Shown: positions 27,322 to 35,940, counted from the stretch's first letter. The stretch is 64,000 bases of DNA from Microbispora rosea (GCF_900156315.1 NZ_FTNI01000013.1:62001-126000), one strand, 5' to 3'. A program made the numbers and translations. The notes: generated by a model not told the origin, from the letters alone.

Positions 27322-28241
27322 GCCGCTCCCCCCGGCCGGGCGTGGGGGCGGGCGGAGACCTCCGCGACCACGCGCTCGACGAGCTCTCGTTGCTCCCGGT
27401 CGATCCGGGCGAACCGCTCGGGATCGGCCTCGGCGTACCGGTCGTACCAGTCGGACTCCGCGGCCCGGCGGATCTCCTCCGGCGGGCGGGTGTCGTCGCC
27501 CTTGCTGTGCGGTCCGAGGCGGTGGGTGGCGAACTCGACCACCAGCGGGGACGGCTCGGCCCGCACGGCGTCGACCAGCGGGGCGAGCGCCTGCCTGATC
27601 TCGCCGACGTCGGTGGAGCCGACGTGGTGGTGCCGGACCCCGAAGGCCGCCGCCCGGGCGGCGATCGTGCCCGCCATCTGCGCGGACGTGGGGGTCGACT
27701 GGGCGATGCCGTTGTGCTCGACCACGACGAGCAGCGGCACCCGCCAGAGGGACGCCATGTTCAGCGCTTCGTAGACGGCGCCCTCGCCCCAGGTGCCGTC
27801 ACCGATGTACGCGCAGGCGAGCGCTCCCGTGCCGGCAAGTTTCAGGGCCACCCCGGTCGCCACGGGCAGGCTCTCGCCCTGCACTCCCGTCGACAGGAAG
27901 CGCCGGTGGTAGATGTGCTGGCTGCCGCCGACGCCCCCGCACAGCGCGCCCTCCCGCCCCATGATCTCGGCGAGCAGGCCGTGCGGGTCGGGATGGCGGG
28001 CGAGGAAGTGGCCGTGCCCCCGGTGGTTGCTGAACACGAAGTCGTCGTCGCGGAGCAGGGCCGACAGCGTGACCGGGATGTACTCCTGCCCGAGGCAGGT
28101 GTGGGTGGTGCCGCTCAGCACACCCTGCTCGAACAGGCCGAGCAGGGCGCGTTCGAAGTGCCGGATGAGCAGGAGTGAGCGGAGGTCCGCGTCGTTGAGA
28201 GCATGCCGCGGGCTCCGGGACGGTGCAGCGGTGACGATCAC
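27318..28241 (-). CDS. 2-oxoacid dehydrogenase E1 alpha subunit (ThDP-dependent)
   Basis: E1alpha decarboxylates a 2-oxoacid on thiamine diphosphate and hands the acyl unit to E2. The ThDP motif is clear: GDGTWGEGAVYEALNM, ending in EHN. Other family stretches are LIRHFERALLGLFEQG, HTCLGQEYIPV and SNHRGHGHFLA. The GTG start at 28241 gives 307 residues and has AGGAG upstream; the frame is open to 28325, so a longer form is possible. It leads the operon E1alpha-E1beta-E2-GH1, whose promoter carries a CebR-type operator. Confidence 0.9.
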   Translation of the reverse strand: MIVTAAPSRSPRHALNDADLRSLLLIRHFERALLGLFEQGVLSGTTHTCLGQEYIPVTLSALLRDDDFVFSNHRGHGHFLARHPDPHGLLAEIMGREGALCGGVGGSQHIYHRRFLSTGVQGESLPVATGVALKLAGTGALACAYIGDGTWGEGAVYEALNMASLWRVPLLVVVEHNGIAQSTPTSAQMAGTIAARAAAFGVRHHHVGSTDVGEIRQALAPLVDAVRAEPSPLVVEFATHRLGPHSKGDDTRPPEEIRRAAESDWYDRYAEADPERFARIDREQRELVERVVAEVSARPHARPGGAA

Positions 28242-28322
28242 AGGTGGTCGGCTCCTGGTGCGTCTCTGGTCGAGGGCGCGCTCGACGGCGGGCCCCGCTG
28301 CCAGGGAAAAGGAGCACCGCGG

Positions 28323-28386
28323 CATCCATCACAGGAGCAGCAGCATCCATTGACAGGAGCGCCAGCACCCATCGACAGGAGCATCC
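28323..28386. repeat. Three 21-22 bp direct repeats in the E1alpha leader
   Basis: Units beginning at 28323, 28344 and 28366 share the pattern CAYCCATYRACAGGAGC with few differences. They lie between the CebR-type operator and the E1alpha start and would be transcribed into the leader mRNA. On the mRNA strand each unit contains CTCCTGT followed by ATGG, so ATG triplets recur. Confidence 0.7.
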
Positions 28387-28390
28387 TGCC

Positions 28391-28404
28391 TGGGAGCGCT
28401 CCCA
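28391..28404. promoter_or_regulatory. CebR-type operator of the 2-oxoacid dehydrogenase/GH1 operon
   Basis: TGGGAGCGCTCCCA is the exact 14-bp palindrome known as the CebR site in Streptomyces. It starts 3 bases after the -10 box of the minus-strand promoter at 28408-28436, a position suited to repression. Confidence 0.88.
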
Positions 28405-28407
28405 CGG

Positions 28408-28436
28408 AGCGTAAGTGCGGTAAGGGGCCGTGTCAA
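28408..28436 (-). promoter_or_regulatory. Sigma70-type promoter of the E1alpha operon
   Basis: On the minus strand, TTGACA (28436-28431) is separated by exactly 17 bases from TACGCT (28413-28408). This is a near-consensus promoter whose start region is covered by the operator. Confidence 0.65.
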
Positions 28437-28549
28437 TCCCTGGCCATACGGCTAATTTGGGAGATTACGACCGCATTGTCCGTGATCTGCGGCAATATCC
28501 TCACATTCCCCGTCTTGGGGCTAATAACGGACAGAAACTTCCATGACTC

Positions 28550-28603
28550 TTGACGAACGAAAGCCGTGATCCCTAGCCTCCACTGCCGTGGGAGCGTTCC
28601 CAC
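28550..28603 (+). promoter_or_regulatory. Promoter and CebR-type operator of the NRPS operon
   Basis: TTGACG (28550-28555) and CTAGCC/TAGCCT (28574-28580) give an 18-19 base spacing. TGGGAGCGTTCCCA follows at 28590-28603, matching the CebR palindrome at 13 of 14 positions. The order (-35, -10, operator) is the same as at the epimerase and E1alpha promoters. The single change could weaken binding and leave some basal expression. The leader from here to the first NRPS codon is about 200 bases. Confidence 0.75.
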
Positions 28604-28679
28604 TACTGCGTCCGAAATTGGGGGTTAACGGCGCGAGCGGCATGGATTCGCGCCGCCCCAGGCACCAGTATGGAAGCTC

Positions 28680-28703
28680 TCCGGCGGTGATTCCGTCGCC
28701 GGA
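28680..28703 (+). promoter_or_regulatory. Hairpin in the NRPS leader RNA
   Basis: TCCGGCG (28680-28686) pairs with CGCCGGA (28697-28703). CGCCGG near 28734-28739 could compete for the same 5' arm, so two alternative structures are possible. Any attenuation role is speculative. Confidence 0.25.
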
Positions 28704-28771
28704 CCGTTGGTCGTCCGCGTCTTCGCATCGAATCGCCGGCGTCCGGGGCGCAGAGCGCACAAAGGAATGCC

Positions 28772-28813
28772 ATGTTCTTAATACAAAATTCAACAGAGGT
28801 GCCGGCGTCGTGA
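28772..28813 (+). CDS. 13-codon leader ORF with TTA codon, overlapping the NRPS start
   Basis: ATG at 28772 has AAAGGA five bases before it, the best ribosome-binding site in the region. It encodes MFLIQNSTEVPAS and stops at TGA 28811-28813. The third codon is TTA and the fourth ATA, both very rare in such GC-rich genomes. The stop overlaps the GTG start of the NRPS (28810) as GTGA, so NRPS translation is probably coupled to this ORF. In Streptomyces the TTA codon needs the bldA tRNA. The sequence is far more AT-rich than its surroundings. Confidence 0.6.
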   Translation: MFLIQNSTEVPAS

Positions 28814-31800
28814 CCCGGACCGGCCTCTCACCGGCCAAGCAGGCGCTGCTGGCGCAGCGCCTCAGGGCCGGGAAAGCCGCGAGGGTCACCGTGCCGCCGC
28901 GGCCGGTAGGCACCCACCCGCCGCTTTCACACGCGCAGGAGCGCCTGTGGTTCCTGGAGCAGTACGCCCCGGGCACCACCGCCTACACCGTCGCCTTCGC
29001 CGTCCGGCTCGACGGCGGTGAGATCGACGACGCGGCCCTGGAGCGCGCCCTCATCGAGGTGGCCCGGCGCCACGAGAGCCTGCGCACCCGGTTCGTCACC
29101 ACCGACGACGGGACGCCGGAGATCGTGCTGGACGACGAGCCCGTCGTGGAGCTGCGGCTGTCGCAATCGGACGACCCCGCCACCGTGCGGGAGGAGGTCC
29201 AGGCGGAGCTGGACCGGCCGTTCGACCTGGCGGCAGGCCCGCTGCTGCGGTTGCTCCTGGTCCGGCTCGCCGCCCGCGAGCACGTGCTGCTCCTGACCAT
29301 GCACCACGCCGTCACCGACGGCTGGTCGTGCGACATCCTGGTGGAGGAGCTGCTCGCCCTGCACGAGGCGTACCGGACCGGGACCGAGGCCGGTCTCGCC
29401 GACCCGCCCGTGCAGTACGGCGACTACGCGCTCTGGGAACGCGGGCGGACCCACGAGGACGACATCCGTTACTGGCGGGAGCGGCTGGCCGGGCTGCCGC
29501 CGCTCGAACTGCCGACCGACCTGCCCCGCCCGCCAGAGCAGGGTTCCGCGGGGGCCGCCCACGGCATCGTGCTGGACCGCGAGCTTGCGGACGCGCTCAC
29601 GGCGCTGGGCGGGGCGAACGGCGCGACGCTGTACATGACGCTGCTCGCCGCCTTCCAGGTGCTCCTCGCGCGATACTCCGGCCAGGACGACTTCGCGGTG
29701 GGATCGCCCGTGTCGGGACGCGACCTGCCGGAGCTGGAGCGGGTCGTGGGGCTCTTCATCAACTCGCTGCCGATGCGGGCGGACCTGTCCGGCGACCCGA
29801 CCTTCACCGAACTGCTCGGCCGGGTGCGCGAGACGGCGCTGGACGCCTACGCCCACCAGGAGCTGCCCTTCGACCGGCTGGTCGGCGAGCTCGGCGTCGA
29901 GCGCGACGTGAGCAGGTCGCCGGTGTTCCAGGTGATGTTCGCGCTGCAGAACTACCGGTCGGCCCCGCTGCGCACCCAGGGCCTGACCATGTCGGCATAC
30001 CCGTTCGAGGTGACCGCCAGCCGGTTCGACCTCGCGCTCTACCTGATGGACCAGGGCGACGGCCTGCACGGCAACATCACCTACCGCACCGAGCTGTTCC
30101 GGCCGGCCACGATCGCGCGCCTGGCGGAGTGCTTCGAGCATCTGCTCAGGTCGATCGTCGCCGATCCCGATGCCCGGGTGTCCGGCCTGGAGTTGCTTCC
30201 GGCGGCCGAGCGCGACCGCGTGCTCGCTTTCGCGGGAGCGGCGCCCGAGGCCCTGGCGCCCGCCGCGGACGCGTTCGGCGGGGCGTCGTCGCTGCACGAG
30301 GTGATCGCCGCGCAGGCGGCCCGCACCCCGTCCGCGACCGCCGTCGTGTGCGGCGGCGAGGCGCTCACGTACGCCGAGCTGGACGCGGCGGCCGACCGGC
30401 TCGCCCGGCGGCTGCGCGGGCTCGGCGTGCGGCGCGACGACCGTGTGGCGATCTGCCTGGAGCAGTCCACCGGGCTCGCGGTCGCGGTGCTCGGCGTGCT
30501 CAAGGCGGGCGCGGCCTACCTGCCGCTCGACCCGGAGCACCCGCGCGGCCGGCTCGAGTACGTCCTGGCCGACGCCGCGGCATCGATCGTCGTGACCACC
30601 CCGGACCTGCGCGACCGGCTCCCCGATGACGTCACCGCCGTAAACCTCGGGGAGGACGCGCCGGAGCCCGGTGACGCCATGGAGCCCGCGGCGCGGGGCG
30701 ACCTCGCGTACGTGATCTACACCTCCGGCACCACCGGGCGGCCCAAGGGCGTCGCGGTGCAGCACCACGAGGTCCTGGTCTACCTCGCCGGGGTCCGCGA
30801 ACGGCTGGGCGTGGAGCCCGGCTCGTCCTTCGCCCTGCTCCAGTCCCTGGCCTTCGACTTCGGTGTCACGGTCTTCTACCTGTGCCTGATGACCGGCGGC
30901 ACGCTGCACCTGGTGCCCTCGCGCACCGCCGGTCCCGAGCTGGCGGAGATCTTCCGGCGGACCGGGATCGACTACCTGAAGATCACGCCGTCCCATCTGG
31001 CCGCGCTGCTCGCCGACGCCGGGCCCGAGGACCTGCTGCCCAGGAAGCTGCTGCTCCTCGGCGGCGAGGCGGCTCCGCGCGGCTGGGCGGCCGAGCTGGC
31101 GGCGACGGGCCGTTGCCGGGTCGTCAACCACTACGGGCCGACCGAGGCCACCGTGGGCGTGACGACCTACGACGTCGCCCGGCTGCCCGCTCCCGACGGC
31201 CCGGCGGAGGCGAGCGTGAGCCTGCCGATCGGCTCGCCGCTGCCCGGGGCGCGGGCGTACGTGCTGGACGAGCGGTTGCGGCCGGTGCCGGCGGGAGTGC
31301 CCGGGGAGATCTACCTCGGTGGCGACCGGCTGGCCCGCGGCTACCTGAACCGGCCGGGCCTGACAGCCGACCGGTTCCTCCCCGACCCGTACGGCCCGCC
31401 CGGGTCGCGTATGTACCGCACCGGCGACCTCGGCCGCTGGACCGCCTCGGGCGACCTGGAGTTCCTCGGCCGCCGCGACCTGCAGGTGAAGATCCGGGGT
31501 TACCGGGTCGAGCTCGGCGAGGTCGAGTCGGTGCTGGCCGACCATCCGGACGTGGCGCAGGCCGTGGTCGAGCCGCGCGGCGAGCAGCTCGTCGCCTACC
31601 TCGTCCCCGCCGCCGGGGAGGCCGGGGACACCGCGGCCGTGCGCGCATGGCTGGCCGACCGGCTGCCCGCGTACATGATCCCCTCGCGCTACGCCTGGCT
31701 GGACGAGCTGCCGCTCAAGTCGCACGGCAAGGTGGACCGCTCGCGGCTGCCCGAGCCGGAGGCCGACGTGCCGGCGGCCGAATACGTCTCCCCGGCGCCC

Positions 31801-34368
31801 GGCGCCGAGGAGGACGTGGCCCGCGTCTGGGCGGAGGTGCTGGACGTCGAGCGCGTGGGGGCGCTTGACGACTTCTTCGCCCTGGGCGGCCACTCGCTGC
31901 TGGCGATGCGGGTCATCGCCCGGCTGCGCAAGGCGCATCCGGACCGGCAGATCACGGTGCTCGACGTGTTCAAGCACCGCACCGTCCGAGAGCTGGCCCG
32001 GCTGCTCACCGCCGAGGGGGACGTGCCGCGTTCCCTGCTGCACCGGCTCACCCCCGCCAGGACCGCCACCACCACTTTGGTGTGCGTGCCGTACGGCGGG
32101 GGCAGCGCCGTGGTCTACCAGCCGCTCGCCGACGCGCTGCCGGACGACTGGGCGCTCTACTCGGTCGCCGTGCCCGGCCACGAGCTGGGCGAACAGGCCC
32201 GGCCGTTCGACGAGGTCGTTCTCGACTGCGTGGCCGAGATCTCCGAGATCATGGACAGGAACGGCGGCTCGCTGGTGCTGTACGGCCACTGCGGCCTCGG
32301 CGTCATGCTGTCCGCCGAGATGGCCCGGAGGCTGGAGGCGGACGGCCGCACGGTGGACGCGCTGTACCTCGGCGGCGTGTTCCCCTTCGCCCGTCCCGGC
32401 CGCGGCCTGAACTGGCTCGGGGCCTTCTTCGACCGCCTCACCAGCGACCAGCAGCGGGTCAACGCCCTGACCGCGGCCGGGCTCGACGTGGAGGACCTCG
32501 GCCGGGAACAGGTCAAACTCATCGTGCAGAACCGCCGCGAGGGCACCCGCGCCGCCGAGCGGTACTTCACGCGGATCTTCGAGGAGGGCGACGGCCCGGC
32601 GCTGCGCGCGCCGGTGATCTCCGTGGTCGGCGAACGCGACCCGGCGGCCGAGTTCTACCAGGAACGTTACAAGGAGTGGCACTGCCTGTCAGAGGAGACG
32701 GCGTGCGTCGTCCTCGACGAGGCCGGGCACTTCTTCCTGCGCTATCGCAACGAGGAGCTGGCCGACATCGTCACCGGCACCCACCATGCGCTCGCCTCCG
32801 GGCGTACGGAGGGGATGGAACGGGACGAAGGCCGCACCTGGTGGCTGCAGGGCGTCTCGCGCCGGGCCCATACCGTGTCCGCCGAGACCGGGGCCCAGGC
32901 GAGCGGGGCGCGGGACGGCGTGGACGGTAGGGACGATGCGGAGGGCACGCGGGTGCGCGTCGGCCCGCCGCCCAGCATGCGGCGGTTCCTCGTCGTCGCG
33001 GCCGGACAGCTCGTCTCGATGACCGGCTCCGCGCTGACCGAGTTCGCCATCCCGCTGTGGATCTACCTCACCACCGGCTCGCTCGCCAGGTTCGCGCTGT
33101 TCTCCGTGCTCGGCCTGCTGCCCGGCATGCTCGTCGCCCCGCTGGCCGGAGCCATCGTCGACCGGTTCGACCGGCGCAAGGTCATGATCGCCGGTGACGC
33201 CGCCGCCGGCGGCACCCAGCTCATGCTGGGACTGCTGCTGTGGACCGGCAACCTGCAGGTCTGGCACATCTATCCGCTGCTGGTCTGCCTGTCGGTCTCG
33301 CTCACCTTCCAACGGCTCGCGTACGGCTCGGCGATCCCGCAGCTCGTGCCCAAACGGTTCCTCGGGCACGCCAACGGCGTCGTCCAGATGGCCACCGGCA
33401 CCGCGCAGCTCATCGTGCCGCTGATCGCGGTCGGGCTGATGGCGGCGATCGGTCTCGAGGGCATCCTCGTCATCGACGTGGCCAGTTACGTCGTCGCCAC
33501 GCTCACCGTCGCGCTCATCCGCTTCCCGGGGACGATGGCCTGGAAGCGGCGGGAGAGCGTGCTCGCCGAGATGATGGGCGGAATCCGCCACTCCTGGGGC
33601 AACCGGGGCTTCCGCGCGATGCTGTTCTACTTCGCGGTGCTGAACATCTTCCTGTCCCCGCTGTTCATGATGATCTCGCCGCTGGTGCTGTCGTTCGGGA
33701 CGCTGGCCGAGGTCGGCCGGGTGTCGTTCGCGGGCGGGCTCGGCGCCTTCCTCGGCGGCCTGGCCATGGCCGCATGGGGCGGGCCGCGCCGCAGGCGGCT
33801 GCTCGGCGTGCTGCTGTCGACGCTCGCCCTGTCGGTGTTCTGCCTGCTGACCGGCCTGCGCCCCGACCTGTTCCTCATCGCGGTCGGCGCGTTCGGCATG
33901 TCGCTGTGCCTCACCCTGCTGAACGGCGTCTACGCCACGATCATCCAGGTCAAGGTGCCGCAACGGTTCCACGGCCGGGTCATCGCGCTGAACACGCTGA
34001 TCGCCTGGTCCACCCTGCCGATCGGGTTCGGCCTGGTCGCGCCGTACGGCGCGCAGGTCTTCGAGCCGCTGCTCGCCCCCGACGGGCCGCTCGCCGGCAC
34101 GGCGGGCGCTCTGCTCGGCACCGGCGCGGGCCGCGGGATCGGTTTCATGTACGCCTGCTTCGCCGTGGCGATCGCGATCATCGCGCTGGTCGCGCTGCGG
34201 ATCCGGGTGCTGCGCCGGTTCGACACCGACGTGCCCGACGCCCTGCCGGACGACGTCGTCGGCTACCAGGCGCTGACCGAACGCATGGCGGCCGCCCGCA
34301 CGGACGCTCAGCCGGACGCGCGGACGGACCCGGGGACGGCCCTCGAGCGCGAGAAGGAGCACGCATGA
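28810..34368 (+). CDS. NRPS C-A-PCP-TE fused to an MFS exporter
   Basis: The predicted protein has 1852 residues. GTG 28810 (TRTGLSPAKQALLAQRLRAG) is chosen for the typical NRPS N-terminus and the overlap with the leader ORF. Domains: C (about 35-450, HHAVTDG near 165), A (about 500-1000, YTSGTTGRPKG), PCP (GGHSL, Ser near 1029), TE (about 1085-1330) and a full MFS transporter (about 1390-1830, about twelve helices). Pocket residues read by eye are D-F-T-K-L-G-H-V-G-K, resembling Asp codes. The TE has Cys in GHCGLG where Ser is usual, with Asp in GERDP and His in AGHFF. Release and export thus sit on one chain, although this is the first gene of the operon. Confidence 0.9.
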   Translation: MTRTGLSPAKQALLAQRLRAGKAARVTVPPRPVGTHPPLSHAQERLWFLEQYAPGTTAYTVAFAVRLDGGEIDDAALERALIEVARRHESLRTRFVTTDDGTPEIVLDDEPVVELRLSQSDDPATVREEVQAELDRPFDLAAGPLLRLLLVRLAAREHVLLLTMHHAVTDGWSCDILVEELLALHEAYRTGTEAGLADPPVQYGDYALWERGRTHEDDIRYWRERLAGLPPLELPTDLPRPPEQGSAGAAHGIVLDRELADALTALGGANGATLYMTLLAAFQVLLARYSGQDDFAVGSPVSGRDLPELERVVGLFINSLPMRADLSGDPTFTELLGRVRETALDAYAHQELPFDRLVGELGVERDVSRSPVFQVMFALQNYRSAPLRTQGLTMSAYPFEVTASRFDLALYLMDQGDGLHGNITYRTELFRPATIARLAECFEHLLRSIVADPDARVSGLELLPAAERDRVLAFAGAAPEALAPAADAFGGASSLHEVIAAQAARTPSATAVVCGGEALTYAELDAAADRLARRLRGLGVRRDDRVAICLEQSTGLAVAVLGVLKAGAAYLPLDPEHPRGRLEYVLADAAASIVVTTPDLRDRLPDDVTAVNLGEDAPEPGDAMEPAARGDLAYVIYTSGTTGRPKGVAVQHHEVLVYLAGVRERLGVEPGSSFALLQSLAFDFGVTVFYLCLMTGGTLHLVPSRTAGPELAEIFRRTGIDYLKITPSHLAALLADAGPEDLLPRKLLLLGGEAAPRGWAAELAATGRCRVVNHYGPTEATVGVTTYDVARLPAPDGPAEASVSLPIGSPLPGARAYVLDERLRPVPAGVPGEIYLGGDRLARGYLNRPGLTADRFLPDPYGPPGSRMYRTGDLGRWTASGDLEFLGRRDLQVKIRGYRVELGEVESVLADHPDVAQAVVEPRGEQLVAYLVPAAGEAGDTAAVRAWLADRLPAYMIPSRYAWLDELPLKSHGKVDRSRLPEPEADVPAAEYVSPAPGAEEDVARVWAEVLDVERVGALDDFFALGGHSLLAMRVIARLRKAHPDRQITVLDVFKHRTVRELARLLTAEGDVPRSLLHRLTPARTATTTLVCVPYGGGSAVVYQPLADALPDDWALYSVAVPGHELGEQARPFDEVVLDCVAEISEIMDRNGGSLVLYGHCGLGVMLSAEMARRLEADGRTVDALYLGGVFPFARPGRGLNWLGAFFDRLTSDQQRVNALTAAGLDVEDLGREQVKLIVQNRREGTRAAERYFTRIFEEGDGPALRAPVISVVGERDPAAEFYQERYKEWHCLSEETACVVLDEAGHFFLRYRNEELADIVTGTHHALASGRTEGMERDEGRTWWLQGVSRRAHTVSAETGAQASGARDGVDGRDDAEGTRVRVGPPPSMRRFLVVAAGQLVSMTGSALTEFAIPLWIYLTTGSLARFALFSVLGLLPGMLVAPLAGAIVDRFDRRKVMIAGDAAAGGTQLMLGLLLWTGNLQVWHIYPLLVCLSVSLTFQRLAYGSAIPQLVPKRFLGHANGVVQMATGTAQLIVPLIAVGLMAAIGLEGILVIDVASYVVATLTVALIRFPGTMAWKRRESVLAEMMGGIRHSWGNRGFRAMLFYFAVLNIFLSPLFMMISPLVLSFGTLAEVGRVSFAGGLGAFLGGLAMAAWGGPRRRRLLGVLLSTLALSVFCLLTGLRPDLFLIAVGAFGMSLCLTLLNGVYATIIQVKVPQRFHGRVIALNTLIAWSTLPIGFGLVAPYGAQVFEPLLAPDGPLAGTAGALLGTGAGRGIGFMYACFAVAIAIIALVALRIRVLRRFDTDVPDALPDDVVGYQALTERMAAARTDAQPDARTDPGTALEREKEHA

Positions 34369-35939
34369 CGGGGACGACGAGGACGCGGCGCCTGCCCGCG
34401 CTCACCGTGCCGGAGCTGCTGCGGCTGCGCGCGGAGCAGGAACCCGACGGCGTCGCGATGATCGTGGAGGGGCACGGGACGCTCACCTTCGCCGAGTGGG
34501 ACCGCAGGTCGGCGGCGCTCGCCGCCGGGCTGGCGGCCCGGGGCGTCGCCCCGGGCGACCGGGTGGCGCTGCACTTCGGCAGCCGCGACTGGATCGACTT
34601 CGCCGTGGCGTTCTTCGGGGTGCTCAAGGCGGGCGCGGTGGCCGTGCCGATGTCGGACCGGCTGGCGCCGGCCGAGCTGCGCTACATGATCGAGCACTGC
34701 GCGGCGTCGGCGGTGCTGCTCGGCCGGGACCTGACCGCGCCCCCGGGGCCCGGGGAAGGCGCCGCGGAGCCGTGGACCGCGACCCCGGCGGAGCTGGAGG
34801 CCGGCTTCGAGCCGGAGACGGCGCCGGAAGGGCCGCGGGTGCGGCCCGGCGACCTGGCGCAGATCCTCTACACCTCCGGCACGACCGGGCGGCCCAAGGG
34901 GGTCGGCGCGAGCCACGCCAACCTGGCCTACGGGTGCGTCACGCAGCCCAAGCACCGCAGGTTCGCCCACTCGCGCCACCTGTTGCACGCCTTCCCGATC
35001 GGCACCAACGCCGGCCAGACCATGCTGATCAACGCGCTGGACGCCCGGCCGGCCGTGCTGACCCCGGCGAGGTTCACGCCCGGCCGGTTCGCCCGGCTGA
35101 TCGAGACCTACCGTCCCGGCACCGTGTTCCTGGTGCCCTCCATGGCGATCGAGCTGCTCGACGCCGGGCTGCACGAGCGGCACGACATGTCCAGCGTGGT
35201 GCTGCTCGGGTCGGCGGCGGCCGCGCTTCCCCCCGCTCTGTCGGAACGTCTGTCGGCGGCCTTCCCGAACGCGACCGTGACGAACTACTACACGTCCACC
35301 GAGGCCGCCCCCGCCCAGACGATCATGATTTACGACCGGACGCGGCCGGCCGCGCTGGGGCGGCCCGCGTTCGGCGGGTCGCTGCGCGTCACGGACGAGG
35401 AGGGCGACCCGCTCCCGCCCGGGGAGACCGGCGAGGTGTGGATGCGGTCGCCCACCGCCACCCGGTCCTACTACGGAGACGCCGAGGCCAGCGCCCGGTC
35501 GTTCCGCGACGGCTGGGTGCGCATGGGCGACGTCGGATACGTGGACGCCGACGGCTACCTCTACCTCGTCGACCGGGAGAGCGACGTGGTGAAGACCGGC
35601 GCGTTCAAGGTGTCCACGCTGCAGGTGGAGGCCGCGCTTCACGAGCACCCGGGGATCGCCGAGGCGGCCGTGTTCGGGCTCCCGCATCCGGTGCTGGGCT
35701 CCGTGCTGGGCGCCGCGATCGTGCCCAGACAGGCAGGGCAGGCGGGGCAGGCGGGCAGCCCGGGGCTGTCCGAGAGTGAGGTGCGCGCCTTCCTGATGGA
35801 CCGGCTGGCCTGGCACGAGCTGCCCGAACGGGTCCTCGTGGTCGACAGCCTGCCCAGGAACCAGTCAGGCAAGGTCATCAAGAAGAAGCTGCCCGCGCTG
35901 CTGGGCGGCTCCGTGATCAGCACGACGGAAGGCGAGTGA
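34365..35939 (+). CDS. Discrete acyl-adenylate ligase of the NRPS operon
   Basis: This is a 524-residue class I adenylate-forming enzyme without a fused carrier. The P-loop is ILYTSGTTGRPKGV, the A5 region TNYYTSTEAAPAQ, the hinge MGDVGYVDADGYLYLVDRESDVVKTGAFKV, and the catalytic Lys lies in NQSGKVIKKKL. It lacks the amino-acid-binding Asp context of NRPS A domains and looks more like an acyl-CoA/acyl-ACP ligase. It most likely activates the N-terminal acyl cap and loads it on the free carrier protein two genes downstream. It overlaps the NRPS stop as ATGA. Confidence 0.88.
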   Translation: MTGTTRTRRLPALTVPELLRLRAEQEPDGVAMIVEGHGTLTFAEWDRRSAALAAGLAARGVAPGDRVALHFGSRDWIDFAVAFFGVLKAGAVAVPMSDRLAPAELRYMIEHCAASAVLLGRDLTAPPGPGEGAAEPWTATPAELEAGFEPETAPEGPRVRPGDLAQILYTSGTTGRPKGVGASHANLAYGCVTQPKHRRFAHSRHLLHAFPIGTNAGQTMLINALDARPAVLTPARFTPGRFARLIETYRPGTVFLVPSMAIELLDAGLHERHDMSSVVLLGSAAAALPPALSERLSAAFPNATVTNYYTSTEAAPAQTIMIYDRTRPAALGRPAFGGSLRVTDEEGDPLPPGETGEVWMRSPTATRSYYGDAEASARSFRDGWVRMGDVGYVDADGYLYLVDRESDVVKTGAFKVSTLQVEAALHEHPGIAEAAVFGLPHPVLGSVLGAAIVPRQAGQAGQAGSPGLSESEVRAFLMDRLAWHELPERVLVVDSLPRNQSGKVIKKKLPALLGGSVISTTEGE

Positions 35940-35940
35940 G

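Noticed and set aside
28588-28809. NRPS start at GTG 28588, in frame with the module
   Set aside because: The codon lies inside the CebR-type operator just after the promoter, has no ribosome-binding site, and would add 74 residues unlike any NRPS N-terminus.
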